Positions 7,684 through 17,445 of a DNA stretch of 64,000 nucleotides are shown here, one piece after another. Each line of letters starts with the position of its first letter. The stretch's first letter is position 1. A program made the position numbers and the translations under genes. Source of the stretch: Roseomonas mucosa (GTDB lineage Bacteria > Pseudomonadota > Alphaproteobacteria > Acetobacterales > Acetobacteraceae); assembly GCA_945878375.1 (NCBI GenBank), contig CAMDWG010000009.1, positions 62,001 through 126,000 on the forward strand, in the 5' to 3' direction. Below the pieces are notes generated by a model. That model saw only the letters and a program-made list of their open reading frames with translations, had not been told where the DNA came from and did not search any database.

Positions 7684-8991
7684 TCAGCCGCGGTGGGGCA
7701 GGTCCACATAGTCGCGCTGGGACGGCCCGGTGTAGATCTGGCGCGGGCGGCCGATGCGCTGCGACGGGTCCTCGATCATTTCCTTCCACTGGCTGACCCA
7801 ACCCACCGTGCGCGCCACCGCGAAGATCACGGTGAACATGCTGGTCGGGATGCCCATCGCCTTCAGGATGATGCCGGAGTAGAAATCGACGTTCGGGTAA
7901 AGCTTGCGGGAGACAAAGTAGTCGTCCTCCAGCGCGATCTTCTCCAGCGCCATGGCGAGGTCGAGCAGCGGTTCGTCGGTGATGCCGAGTTCGCCGAGCA
8001 CCTCATGGCAGGTCTTCTGCATGATCTTCGCGCGCGGGTCGAAGTTCTTGTACACGCGATGGCCGAAGCCCATCAGCTTCACGCCGGAGTTCTTGTCCTT
8101 CACCTTCTCGATGAAGGCGGGGATGTTCTTCACGTCCCCGATCTCGCCCAGCATCTTCAGCACCGCCTCATTCGCGCCGCCATGCGCCGGGCCCCAGAGG
8201 GCGGCGATGCCGGCGGCGATGCAGGCGAAGGGGTTGGCGCCCGTGGAGCCTGCGAGCCGGACGGTGGAGGTGGAGGCGTTCTGCTCGTGGTCGGCGTGCA
8301 GCAGCAGGATGCGATCCATCGCCTTCGCCATGATCGGCGAGACGTTATAGGGCTCGGCCGGCACCGCGTTCAGCATATACAGGAAGTTCGCCGCGTAATC
8401 GAGGTCGTTGCGCGGATACACGAAGGGCTGGCCCAGCGCGTATTTGTAGGCCATCGCCGCGATGGTCGGGACCTTGGCGATCAGGCGGAAGGCCGCGATC
8501 TCGCGCTGGCGGGCGTCGTTGATGTCGAGGTTGTCGTGGTAGAAGGCGGCCAGCGCGCCCACCACGCCGCACATCACCGCCATCGGATGGGCGTCTCGGC
8601 GGAAGCCGTCGAAGAAGCGACGGATCTGCTCATGCACCATCGTGTGGTAGGTGACGCCCTTGCGGAATTCCTTCAGCTGGGCGGCGTTCGGCAGGTCGCC
8701 ATTCATCAGCAGGTAGCAGACCTCGATGAAGTCCGACTTCTCCGCCAGCTGCTCGATCGGGTAGCCGCGATAGAGCAGGACGCCGGCATCGCCATCGATA
8801 TAGGTGATCTGGCTTTCGCAGCTGGCGGTCTCGCCATAGCCGGGGTCGAAGGTGAAGACGCCCAGATCCGCGTAGAGCTTGCGGATATCCACCACATCGG
8901 GGCCAACCGTGCCCTTCAGCATCGGCAGCTTGGTACTGCGGTTCGTGCCATCGAGCGTGAAGGTGACAGAGCCGTTCGGGATGGTGGCCAT
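7684..8991 (-). CDS. gltA: Citrate synthase
   Basis: This 435-residue type II citrate synthase joins acetyl-CoA and oxaloacetate to make citrate, the entry step of the TCA cycle. Active-site residues are all present: His in [16 protein letters not shown], His in [14 protein letters not shown] and Asp in NVDFYSGI. The N-terminal domain with [11 protein letters not shown] fits the hexameric, NADH-sensitive bacterial type. The ATG at 8991 (MATIPNG) is chosen over a TTG at 9006; GAGGAAG lies about 9 bp upstream. It is a single-gene unit with its own promoter (9052-9080) and terminator (7593-7622). Two fumarase genes in this window serve the same cycle. Confidence 0.97.
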   Translation of the reverse strand: MATIPNGSVTFTLDGTNRSTKLPMLKGTVGPDVVDIRKLYADLGVFTFDPGYGETASCESQITYIDGDAGVLLYRGYPIEQLAEKSDFIEVCYLLMNGDLPNAAQLKEFRKGVTYHTMVHEQIRRFFDGFRRDAHPMAVMCGVVGALAAFYHDNLDINDARQREIAAFRLIAKVPTIAAMAYKYALGQPFVYPRNDLDYAANFLYMLNAVPAEPYNVSPIMAKAMDRILLLHADHEQNASTSTVRLAGSTGANPFACIAAGIAALWGPAHGGANEAVLKMLGEIGDVKNIPAFIEKVKDKNSGVKLMGFGHRVYKNFDPRAKIMQKTCHEVLGELGITDEPLLDLAMALEKIALEDDYFVSRKLYPNVDFYSGIILKAMGIPTSMFTVIFAVARTVGWVSQWKEMIEDPSQRIGRPRQIYTGPSQRDYVDLPHRG

Positions 8992-9051
8992 CTCGTGCTT
9001 CCTCAAAGGCGTGTGCCGTCGCTGCTCGCGGCGTCGTTATGGTGCGGCGCA

Positions 9052-9080
9052 AGATAAGAGCGCGGGCGGCGGCTTGGCAA
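9052..9080 (-). promoter_or_regulatory. gltA promoter
   Basis: On the minus strand TTGCCA (9080-9075) and TTATCT (9057-9052) are spaced by exactly 17 bp. Transcription would start about 50-55 bp before the gltA ATG at 8991. Confidence 0.6.
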
Positions 9081-9166
9081 CTTGGGGGGATAGGGGCCGC
9101 GCGCATATCTGCGTGGCCATGGCGCGCGGAGCGGGGGCGGAGCCGCGCCGGCCTGTTCCGCCGGCG

Positions 9167-9727
9167 TCAGTTGCGGCGGCGCCACTCATCCGGGCGGGCG
9201 AAGCCGCTGGCCCACAGCCCGCGCGCGGCCTGCCGTGCCTCGGCTTCCGCCATCCGCAGCGGCGCGTCATCGGGCTCGGCCAACGCCCAGCCGGCGGCGA
9301 CGAGGCCGGCGTTCAGCGGGGCCCCGCCCGCGCTGCACTGCCCGAGGCCACGCCCGAACCGGTCGCGGCCGGAGACGATGCAGAGCACGGACCGGCCATT
9401 GACCAGGCGCGACAGCGCCTCCGCCGCAGCGGCGCCGCAATCGAAGGCGCGCCCTGCGGCATCCGCGCAGCCCTCCCCGCGTTCCGGCGCGTCGATTCGG
9501 GCCAGCCGCACCGTCCGGTCGCCGAGGCGCAGCGTGTCGCCATCGACCACCCGCACCTCCGGCCCCAGCGCCGACCAATCCTGCTCGCGCGGCGCCGAGC
9601 CCATCAGGTCGGGGGGCAGCCCGATGCCGGAGCCGAGCAGGACGCACAGGGTCACGAGGACCAGCAGCGGCATGCGCCAGCGACGGGGCCTGTGGGCAGG
9701 GCGGAAGATGCGGCGGGGGGCTTGCAC
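9167..9727 (-). CDS. Thermonuclease-family (SNase-like) protein, membrane-anchored or secreted
   Basis: This 186-residue protein has a basic N-terminus, one hydrophobic segment (about residues 19-38, MPLLVLVTLCVLLGSGIGLP) and an SNase-like OB-fold domain. Landmarks are VRVVDGDTLRLGD, the metal/active-site region RLARIDAPERGEGC and the C-terminal AEAEARQAARGLWASGFARP. The family cleaves nucleic acids with Ca, though many bacterial members with this domain are uncharacterised. The reading frame starts with GTG at 9727; an ATG at 9673 would begin directly at the hydrophobic segment and is an alternative. The Cys pairs in the domain suggest disulfides in the periplasm. Confidence 0.8.
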   Translation of the reverse strand: MQAPRRIFRPAHRPRRWRMPLLVLVTLCVLLGSGIGLPPDLMGSAPREQDWSALGPEVRVVDGDTLRLGDRTVRLARIDAPERGEGCADAAGRAFDCGAAAAEALSRLVNGRSVLCIVSGRDRFGRGLGQCSAGGAPLNAGLVAAGWALAEPDDAPLRMAEAEARQAARGLWASGFARPDEWRRRN

Positions 9728-9832
9728 GGGATCGCTTGCGTATCGTGTTCGGCTGAAGCCAAGGGCTACCGCGACTCCGCTGGACTCCGCAACCCTCTCA
9801 ATAACTGATTCGTGAAGGTAGGAAAGTAACGC

Positions 9833-11278
9833 TCAATATTGATTCCAATAGATTTCGCCCTGGAGAAGTTCTTCCCACGCCGCGCTGGCCTTCGCCCGCG
9901 CCCGCCGCGCCCGCGCCAGCGCCCAGCCTTCCGCCACGCCGCCGGCCCAGGCGATCTCCGCATTCTCCCGCCCGGCCCGGTCGGCCAGATGGGCCATCAG
10001 CGCATGCGCCACCACGGCGTCATTGGCCAGGCCGAAGGCTTCCTGCACCTCCGCCAGCCTGTCCAGGAACCGCCGCACCCGCTTGCGGCCCCAGAGGGGG
10101 GCGAACAACTCGGCGGCGTAGCGCATCCGCTTCGCCTCGATGCGGAGCGCGTGGAACTCCGCATCCGGCAGGCCGCGGATGTCCTCCCCCGCTTCCTCGA
10201 TGCGCCGCCAGCGCTTGGCGAGCACGCCGCCGGCGAAGGCCTCGATCGGCGCTTCGCGCCGCGCGGCGGCCTCGGCATCGCCCTCCGAGCGCCAGGGGCG
10301 GGTTTCCACCAGCGCCACCGCCTCCCAGGCGATGCGTCGCAGTGCTGGGCCCTGCAAGGCCGGGCGCAGCGCGGCATAGGCGGCGTCCCGCGTCTGGCGC
10401 GCGGCGCGCAGCAGGGCGGCGATCCGTGGCTCGTCGGGTCGCGCGGCCTCGATCTCCGCCCCCAATCCGCCGAGCCACACATCCCAGTCCCGCGCCGGGC
10501 CGAGCAGCGCGGCCAATTCCCGCAGCCGCGCATCGAAGCCGCGCAGCGAGGGGCCGTCGCAGGCCGGGCGGAAGACGCGCAGCACGGATCGCAGCCGGCG
10601 CATCGCGACCCGCATCTGGTGGACGCCTTCGGGGCTGCGGCCGGCCTCGGCCGCCGGAGCGTGCCACAGCAGCACCTCCGTCAGGTGCCCCAGCGCCAGA
10701 ACCAGGGCGTCTTCCGTGCCGAGATCGGGGTCGAGCAGGGGCGGGCCCAGCCGGCGCGGCGTGGCGGCCTGCCCGCGCGCCAGCGCCCTTGCGTCCTCGG
10801 CCAGGGCGCTGCGCGGCGGCAGCAGGGGCAGGTCCTCGGCCAGGGCACGCATGGTCGCCAGAACGGCCAATCTCGGGCCGGCCAGGGTCAGTCGCGCAGC
10901 GGGGGCTTCGGCCGAAGCCGTCCGCAGAAGGCCCTTCGTCAGCACCGCCTTGACGCCATCGGCCAGGGACAGGCGCGTGGCGGTGCCGGCGAAACTCGCG
11001 ACCGGCACCAGGGCCCGATCGGCTGCTTCCGGCGGCATCTCGCCAGTGCCGAGCGTTTCCAGCACCTCCGCCGGGCTGCCCGGGCGCCACGCGATCTGCG
11101 GCGGCGGCATGATCCGCAGCAGCTTGCGCCGGCCTTGCCTCGGCTCCTCCAGGATCATGCCCTGCCCGGCCAGCACGCCATCCGCCGTGTCGAGCCATGT
11201 CAGGCCGAGCGGCATGCCGCGCGGGCGCCCGATGCGCCGGATGGCGATGCCGGGGGCGCGAGACACCGAGTCGGCCAC
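9833..11278 (-). CDS. CHAD domain protein with a degenerate CYTH-like N-terminus
   Basis: This protein of at least 481 residues ends in a CHAD domain, an all-helical domain with conserved His/Lys/Arg that binds polyphosphate. The signature HQMRVAMRRLRSVLRVF starts at residue 220, and FHALRIEAKRMRYAAELF is near residue 400. The first 60 residues (GLTWLDTADGVLAGQGMIL) resemble the start of a CYTH triphosphate-tunnel domain, but the EXEXK motif and most Arg/Lys are gone, so catalysis is unlikely there. The start is uncertain: GTG at 11278 is listed, but the frame is open back past the end of the SixA-like gene, where a CTG at 11359 follows GGAGA. It probably shares an mRNA with that phosphatase. 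Confidence 0.82.
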   Translation of the reverse strand: MADSVSRAPGIAIRRIGRPRGMPLGLTWLDTADGVLAGQGMILEEPRQGRRKLLRIMPPPQIAWRPGSPAEVLETLGTGEMPPEAADRALVPVASFAGTATRLSLADGVKAVLTKGLLRTASAEAPAARLTLAGPRLAVLATMRALAEDLPLLPPRSALAEDARALARGQAATPRRLGPPLLDPDLGTEDALVLALGHLTEVLLWHAPAAEAGRSPEGVHQMRVAMRRLRSVLRVFRPACDGPSLRGFDARLRELAALLGPARDWDVWLGGLGAEIEAARPDEPRIAALLRAARQTRDAAYAALRPALQGPALRRIAWEAVALVETRPWRSEGDAEAAARREAPIEAFAGGVLAKRWRRIEEAGEDIRGLPDAEFHALRIEAKRMRYAAELFAPLWGRKRVRRFLDRLAEVQEAFGLANDAVVAHALMAHLADRAGRENAEIAWAGGVAEGWALARARRARAKASAAWEELLQGEIYWNQY

Positions 11279-11361
11279 CGAGGCCGGCAGCGCGGCTTCC
11301 AGCGACAGGGGATTCGGATCCGCCGTCTCCGTGGGGGACGGTTGGGGGTGGTCGCTCAGCT

Positions 11362-11913
11362 TCAGGTCTCCGCGATGTCGCCCGGCTCGGCCGAGGGCAG
11401 GTCGGACGGTGTCAGGAAGCGCAGCAGCCGCCCGCCCCCTGGCTCCAGCAGCCGCCAGGGCAGCGCGATGGCCAATTCCGTCAGCGCCGCCGTGGGGTAG
11501 GAATGCGCCAGCCGTTCCGCCATCGGCCCGCCGGCTGCCATCGAGGCCGGGCCGGCCAGCGCCATCGCCAGGTCGTGCAGCCCCGGATTATGGCCGATCA
11601 GCAGCACGCTGCGCGCCGTCTCCCGCACCCCGCGCAGCACATCCAGCAGCGAGGGCCAGGGGGCGAGGTAGAGCGCGTCCATCGGCTCGACCAGCGGCGA
11701 GCCCTCGATCGGGGCGAGGGCTTCCAGCGTCTGCAAGGTGCGCCGGGCTGAGGAGACGAGCACGACATCGGGCACGAGGCCGAGCTCCCGCATCGCTTCC
11801 GCCATCGCCGCCGCCGCGCGGCGCCCGCGTGCGTTCAGCGGCCGCGCGTGATCCGGCAGGCGCGGATCGTCCCAGGAGGATTTGGCGTGCCGCAGCAGCA
11901 GCAGGTGTCGCAT
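11362..11913 (-). CDS. SixA-like histidine phosphatase
   Basis: This 183-residue member of the histidine phosphatase (phosphoglycerate mutase-like) superfamily has the RHAK motif at residues 8-11 (MRHLLLLRHAKSSWDD) that carries the phospho-accepting His. The second catalytic His is in LLIGHNPGLHDL, with a supporting Arg in VSSARRTLQTLEAL. Short SixA proteins remove phosphate from His in phosphotransfer proteins or act on small phosphates. ATG at 11913 is chosen because the motif starts directly after it; in-frame ATGs at 11922 and 11931 are possible. It lies directly upstream of the CHAD gene on the same strand, a pairing that hints at phosphate or polyphosphate control. Confidence 0.85.
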   Translation of the reverse strand: MRHLLLLRHAKSSWDDPRLPDHARPLNARGRRAAAAMAEAMRELGLVPDVVLVSSARRTLQTLEALAPIEGSPLVEPMDALYLAPWPSLLDVLRGVRETARSVLLIGHNPGLHDLAMALAGPASMAAGGPMAERLAHSYPTAALTELAIALPWRLLEPGGGRLLRFLTPSDLPSAEPGDIAET

Positions 11914-12033
11914 GCGGCGCATCTTAAGCATGCCGCGCGGCGCCTGTCTGCCTCGCTGGGGTGACGGCGATGGGGTTACGGCGCGGATGATCCGACCCAT
12001 CTGGGGGCGGAACAAGGATTTTGGGGATCGCGG

Positions 12034-12774
12034 ATGACCGGACGGGTCGTGGTGGTGGGTGCGACGGGCGGGATCGGGGGCGCGCTGGCGCGCCGGCTGG
12101 CCGCGCGCGGGGCCCCGCCCTTCCTGGTGGGGCGGGATGCGGCGAAGCTCGCGGCACTCGGCGCGGAACTGGGCGCCCCCTGGCGGGCGGCGGACGTCAC
12201 CGACACCGCGTCGCTGAAGGCGGCGGTGGCGGAGGCGGGGACGCCGCTCGCGGGGCTTGCCTATTGCGTCGGGTCGATCCTGCTGAAGCCGGCGGCACGA
12301 CTGACGGAAGCCGACTACCTCGACACCTTCCGCCTCAATGTGCTGGGCGCGGCGATGGCGGTGCAGGCGGCAATGCCGGGGCTGGCGGCGGGGAAGGGCG
12401 CGGGGGTGGCGCCGGCCTCGGTCGTGCTGTTCTCCTCCGTCGCGGCGCGCAAGGGCTTCCCGAGCCACGCGGCCATCGGCGCGGCCAAAGCGGCGGTGGA
12501 GGGGCTGGCGGTTTCGCTGGCCGCAGAACTCGCGCCGCATATCCGCGTGAACGTCATCGCGCCCAGTCTGACGCAAACGCAACTCGCCGAACCCTTGACG
12601 AGAAGCCCCCAGATGGCCGAGGCGATCGCACGCCAGCACCCGATCCCGCGCCTCGGCACGGCGGAGGACCAGGCGGCGCTGGCGGATTTTCTGCTGTCGG
12701 ACGCGGCGGGCTGGATCACCGGGCAGGTGATCGGCGCCGATGGCGGCAGGGGGGTGGTGGCAGGCAAGGGGTGA
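12034..12774 (+). CDS. Short-chain dehydrogenase/reductase lacking the usual Tyr
   Basis: This 246-residue protein has the Rossmann fold of the SDR superfamily. The NAD(P)-binding glycine motif GATGGIGG is at residues 9-16, followed by the Asn region FRLNVLGA and the Ser of [12 protein letters not shown]. The normal YxxxK catalytic pair reads IGAAK here ([13 protein letters not shown]): Lys is kept but Tyr is Ile. The remaining SDR features, including the C-terminal GADGGRG, are intact, so the protein is folded and maintained. Similar HAxIGxAK forms exist as a subgroup of SDRs as far as I recall, so it may use another residue or not be an oxidoreductase. The next gene starts at 12785, 10 bp downstream. 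Confidence 0.85.
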   Translation: MTGRVVVVGATGGIGGALARRLAARGAPPFLVGRDAAKLAALGAELGAPWRAADVTDTASLKAAVAEAGTPLAGLAYCVGSILLKPAARLTEADYLDTFRLNVLGAAMAVQAAMPGLAAGKGAGVAPASVVLFSSVAARKGFPSHAAIGAAKAAVEGLAVSLAAELAPHIRVNVIAPSLTQTQLAEPLTRSPQMAEAIARQHPIPRLGTAEDQAALADFLLSDAAGWITGQVIGADGGRGVVAGKG

Positions 12775-12784
12775 GAGAGTGGCG

Positions 12785-13420
12785 ATGATCTGCCGGCGCG
12801 GCGTGCTCGGTCTGGCCCTTCTTCCTGGCGTGGCGATGGGAGCTGGGACGGCCGGGGCCCAAGCGCCGGGCGGCGTCCCGGCGGGTATCGGCTTCGTGGT
12901 GGTGCGCGAGGGGCGGGAGGTCGGCACGCACACCGTCCGCTTCCGCGCCGAAGGCGGCCTGCTGCGGGCGCGGAGCGAGGTGCGGATCGTCGTGCGGCTC
13001 GCCGGCATCCCGGTGTTCCGCTACAGCCACGATACCGAGGAAGCCTGGCGCGGCGACCGGCTGGTCGCGCTCGACAGCCGGCTGGACAACAATGGCCGCC
13101 CCGGATCGTGCGAGGCGCGGGCGGAGGCTGCCGGCCTCAGGCTGCGGGGCACGGCGGGGGAAGCTTTGCTGCCCCCTATCGCCGCGCCGCTGACCTGGTG
13201 GCGGGCGCCGACCTTCCTGGGCAGCGTGCCGCTGTTCGACCCGCGCCACGGAATGCCCGTCGCGCCCGAGTTGCGCCGCCGCCCGGATGGCGCCGGCCAG
13301 CGCGTGACGCTGGTCGGCGGGGAGGGGGCCGAGATCGTCTTCGATGCCGAGGGCCGCTGGGTCGGCTTCGCGACCACCGGCGAGGATGGCAGCCGCGTGA
13401 CCTACCGGCCCGCCACTTGA
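12785..13420 (+). CDS. Secreted DUF6134-type protein
   Basis: This 211-residue protein has a signal peptide (MICRRGVLGLALLPGVAMGAG, cleavage near AGAQA), so it is periplasmic. The mature part begins with a strand pattern, IGFVVVREGREVGTHTVRF, typical of the DUF6134 family of beta-rich proteins of unknown function. Further landmarks are FRYSHDTEEAWRGDRLVALDS and LTWWRAPTFLGSVPLFDPRHG. The ATG at 12785 is chosen because the signal peptide begins there, preceded by GAGAG. It is 10 bp after the SDR gene and its TGA overlaps the TTG start of the photolyase gene, so the three genes look like one operon. Confidence 0.75.
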   Translation: MICRRGVLGLALLPGVAMGAGTAGAQAPGGVPAGIGFVVVREGREVGTHTVRFRAEGGLLRARSEVRIVVRLAGIPVFRYSHDTEEAWRGDRLVALDSRLDNNGRPGSCEARAEAAGLRLRGTAGEALLPPIAAPLTWWRAPTFLGSVPLFDPRHGMPVAPELRRRPDGAGQRVTLVGGEGAEIVFDAEGRWVGFATTGEDGSRVTYRPAT

Positions 13421-15000
13421 CCACGCTGCGCGTCATCCTGGGCGACCAGTGTTCCGAGGCGCTCTCGGCGCTCGACGGGCTCGATCCCGCCCGCGACGTG
13501 GTGCTGATGGCGGAGGTGCGAGCGGAATGCACCTATGTGCGCCACCACAAGCAGAAGATCGTGCTGGTGCTGTCGGCGATGCGCCACTTCGCGCAACTCC
13601 TGGAGGCGCGCGGCATCCGCGTGGCCTATACGCGCCTCGACGATCCGGCCAACACCCACAGCCTGGCCGGAGAGGTGGAGCGCCTCGCGGCAGCGCTGAA
13701 GCCCGCGCGGATCGTCTGCACCCATCCCGGCGAATGGCGCGTGCTGCAGGATATGCGCGGCTGGCAGCGCCGCACCGGCATCCCTGTCGAGATCCGGGAG
13801 GATACGCGCTTCCTCTGCACGCTCGACCGCTTCAACACCTGGGCGGGGGGCAAGAAGCAGCTCCGCATGGAGTTCTTCTACCGCGAGATGCGGCGCGCCA
13901 CCGGCCTGCTGATGGAGGGCGCCGAGCCCGCCGGCGGGCAGTGGAATTTCGACCACGACAACCGCGAAAGACTGCCGGCTGACATCATCCCGCCGCGCCC
14001 GCGGCGCTTCCCGCCCGATGCGCTGACGCGAGAGGTGATGGCGCTGGTGGAGCGCGAATTCGCCGATCATTTCGGCACGCTCGACGCCTTCGCTTGGCCC
14101 GTGACGGCACAGGACGCGGCCGCCGCGCTCGAGGATTTCATCGCCCATCGGCTGGCCCGGTACGGCACCTTCCAGGATGCGATGGCGGAAGGGCAGCCGA
14201 CGCTGTTCCACGCGCTGATCGGGGCGGCGCTGAATGTCGGCATCCTCGACCCGCGCACAGCCTGCGCGGCGGCGGAGCGGGCATGGCGCGAGGGGCGCGC
14301 GCCCCTGAACGCGGTGGAGGGCTTCATCCGCCAGATCCTCGGCTGGCGCGAATATGTGCGCGGGCTCTACTGGGCGCGGATGCCGGCCTATCGGGAGACC
14401 AATGCGCTCGGCGCCCAGCGCGCGCTGCCCGGCTTCTACTGGACCGGCGAGACGCGGATGGCGTGCCTGCGCGCCGCGATCGGGCAGACCCGCGACCTGG
14501 CCTATGCCCACCACATCCAGCGCCTGATGGTGACGGGAAATTTCGCGCTGCTCGCCGGGCTCGATCCGGATGCGGTGAATGAGTGGTACATGGTGGTCTA
14601 TGCCGACGCCTATGAATGGGTCGAGTTGCCGAACACCCATGGCATGGCGCTGTTCGCCGATGGCGGGGTGATGGCGTCGAAGCCCTATGCGGCGTCGGGC
14701 GCCTATATCAACCGCATGTCCGACCATTGCCGCGGCTGCGCCTTCGACGTGAAGGCGGCGACCGGGCCGCGCGCCTGCCCGTTCAACTTCCTGTACTGGG
14801 ATTTCATCGCGCGCCATGCGGAGTTGCTGGCGCGCAACCCGCGCATGGCGATGCCGCTGCGGACGATGGCGAAGATGGATCCCGCGAAGGTCCGCGCGAT
14901 GCGCGATGCGGCGGCGACGTTCCTGGATGGCCTCGCCTCCGTCACCGACCCGGCCCTGCCCACGCGCCAGGGCGCGCTGGCCCTGGCGCCGCCAGGATAA
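13417..15000 (+). CDS. phrB: PhrB-type iron-sulfur (6-4) photolyase/cryptochrome
   Basis: This 527-residue flavoprotein belongs to the bacterial FeS-BCP group, which repairs UV-induced (6-4) photoproducts with blue light and carries FAD, a ribolumazine-type antenna and a [4Fe-4S] cluster. With the start at TTG 13417 the cluster cysteines fall at residues 350, 438, 441 and 454, the same numbers I recall for Agrobacterium PhrB, which supports this start. The N-terminal antenna domain begins LRVILGDQCSEALSAL; the FAD domain contains WREYVRGLYWARMP and NTHGMALFADGGVMASKPY. The TTG overlaps the TGA of the DUF6134 gene (TTGA), so translation is probably coupled. The N-terminal HHKQKIVLVLSAMRHF motif is typical of the group. 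Confidence 0.93.
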   Translation: MTTLRVILGDQCSEALSALDGLDPARDVVLMAEVRAECTYVRHHKQKIVLVLSAMRHFAQLLEARGIRVAYTRLDDPANTHSLAGEVERLAAALKPARIVCTHPGEWRVLQDMRGWQRRTGIPVEIREDTRFLCTLDRFNTWAGGKKQLRMEFFYREMRRATGLLMEGAEPAGGQWNFDHDNRERLPADIIPPRPRRFPPDALTREVMALVEREFADHFGTLDAFAWPVTAQDAAAALEDFIAHRLARYGTFQDAMAEGQPTLFHALIGAALNVGILDPRTACAAAERAWREGRAPLNAVEGFIRQILGWREYVRGLYWARMPAYRETNALGAQRALPGFYWTGETRMACLRAAIGQTRDLAYAHHIQRLMVTGNFALLAGLDPDAVNEWYMVVYADAYEWVELPNTHGMALFADGGVMASKPYAASGAYINRMSDHCRGCAFDVKAATGPRACPFNFLYWDFIARHAELLARNPRMAMPLRTMAKMDPAKVRAMRDAAATFLDGLASVTDPALPTRQGALALAPPG

Positions 15001-15037
15001 AGGGAACGGTCGCGCCCGGCCGCCGTTGTTGCGCGTC

Positions 15038-15550
15038 ATGATGCGGGGCTTGGCATGGTTGGGGTTGGCGGTGGCGCTCGGTGGCTGCGCCGCCGAGGGC
15101 GGGGCGGGGCGCGCGGGCCTGCCCGGCCGCATCCCCGCGCCGCCTGCCCAGATGGATCAGGCCTCTGCCGGGCCGCCGAAGGAGACGGTGCCGGTCGTCG
15201 CCGAGATGCCGGAGGGCGCATCCGCCGCCATCCTCCCGCCGCAACTGGCGTGGGAGCCGGGCACCCTGCCCCCGGGCTGGTACATCCCCGACCCGCCCGC
15301 CGCCCCGGAAGACCCGGTTGCTGCGCCGAACCCCGTCGTCCCGCCCGACCCGGCGCAGCGCATGGCCAATCTGCTGCGGCAGAATGCCTGGCTCGCGCGC
15401 TTCTGGTCGGAACTCACCCCGGCCGAGCAGCTCCGCGTGACCCGCGCGCTGGCGCGCCGTGGCGCGGAGCCCATGGCTGCGCCGACCGCCTGGGATCCGA
15501 TGGGGCTGCAGGACCGGGTGGAATTGCTGTTCGGCCGCCGGGGCGCGTAG
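15038..15550 (+). CDS. Proline-rich lipoprotein of unknown function
   Basis: This protein of about 170 residues has a lipoprotein signal peptide: MMRGLAWLGLAVALGGC with a LGGC lipobox, so Cys at about 17 would be lipidated. The mature part is rich in Pro and Ala up to about residue 110, then has a short helical domain (MANLLRQNAWLARFWSELTP, then AEQLRVTRALARRG and WDPMGLQDRVELLFG). That C-terminal domain looks like a conserved module, but I do not recognise it. Two ATG codons (15038 and 15041) are adjacent; either may be used. It lies 37 bp after the photolyase gene on the same strand and converges with sspB. Confidence 0.7.
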   Translation: MMRGLAWLGLAVALGGCAAEGGAGRAGLPGRIPAPPAQMDQASAGPPKETVPVVAEMPEGASAAILPPQLAWEPGTLPPGWYIPDPPAAPEDPVAAPNPVVPPDPAQRMANLLRQNAWLARFWSELTPAEQLRVTRALARRGAEPMAAPTAWDPMGLQDRVELLFGRRGA

Positions 15551-15613
15551 GCATGGCGGCCGCCTGATGGCATCCGGCAACCAGACCAAGGCCGCCAGGG
15601 GCGGCGATTGGGG

Positions 15614-16120
15614 TCAGTCCCGCGCGGGGCGCCGGCGGAAGGCGTCGAGGCTCACCACCTGGGCGGGCGATTCGGGCGCCGGCGCGGCGGGGGGGGCCTC
15701 GGTGGACGCGTCCTCGGCCACCGGTCCCGCCTCGGGCTCCATCACGGGCTGGAAGCGCAGCCCGTAGCGGACGGCGGGGTCCGCGAAGCCGGTCAGCGCG
15801 GCGAAGGGCACCACCAGGGTGGACGGCACGCCGCCGAAATGCAGCCGCACCGAGAACAGCCGGGCGGCCCGATCCACCGTCAGGGCCTCGAACTGGTGTT
15901 GCAGGACGATGGTCATCTCCTGCGGGTAGCGGGCCTTGAGGTGGCCGGGGACCTTGGTGCCCGGATGGTCCGTGCGGAAGGTCAGGTAGAAATGGTGCTC
16001 CCCCGGCAGGCCTTCCCGGGCCGCCAGCTCAAGCGAGCACGCCACGACATCGCGCAGCGCGTCGTCGGTCCAGGCTTCGTAGGGGATCAGGCTTTCGGCC
16101 GGCCGTGCGTCGTCGCTCAT
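15614..16120 (-). CDS. sspB: SspB-family protease adaptor, alphaproteobacterial form
   Basis: This 168-residue protein matches the alphaproteobacterial SspB family, which tethers ssrA-tagged or other substrates to ClpXP. The beta-sheet substrate-binding domain is visible as GEHHFYLTFRTDHPGTKVPG, YPQEMTIVLQHQFEALTV and FSVRLHFGGVPSTLVVPFAAL (residues about 40-120). A long flexible acidic/proline linker follows and the C-terminus ends with VVSLDAFRRRPARD, the kind of short basic tail used to bind the ClpX N-domain. The ATG at 16120 (MSDDARPAESL) has GGGAAG 6 bp upstream; an upstream in-frame start at 16147 lacks one. It converges with the lipoprotein gene. Confidence 0.9.
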   Translation of the reverse strand: MSDDARPAESLIPYEAWTDDALRDVVACSLELAAREGLPGEHHFYLTFRTDHPGTKVPGHLKARYPQEMTIVLQHQFEALTVDRAARLFSVRLHFGGVPSTLVVPFAALTGFADPAVRYGLRFQPVMEPEAGPVAEDASTEAPPAAPAPESPAQVVSLDAFRRRPARD

Positions 16121-16226
16121 GAAGGCTTCCCTGTCGGGGCGGACCATAAGGCGGTCGCGAGGGCCGGAAAAGAGGCCAGGGGCCCCAAGGCGTGCGGGAC
16201 GGATCGAGGACCGTCGCGGGGCTTGA

Positions 16227-17402
<1,176 letters not shown>

Positions 17403-17445
17403 GGCCGGCGGGGCGCGTCGCAAACCGGACGGGGGGTGATCCCGC

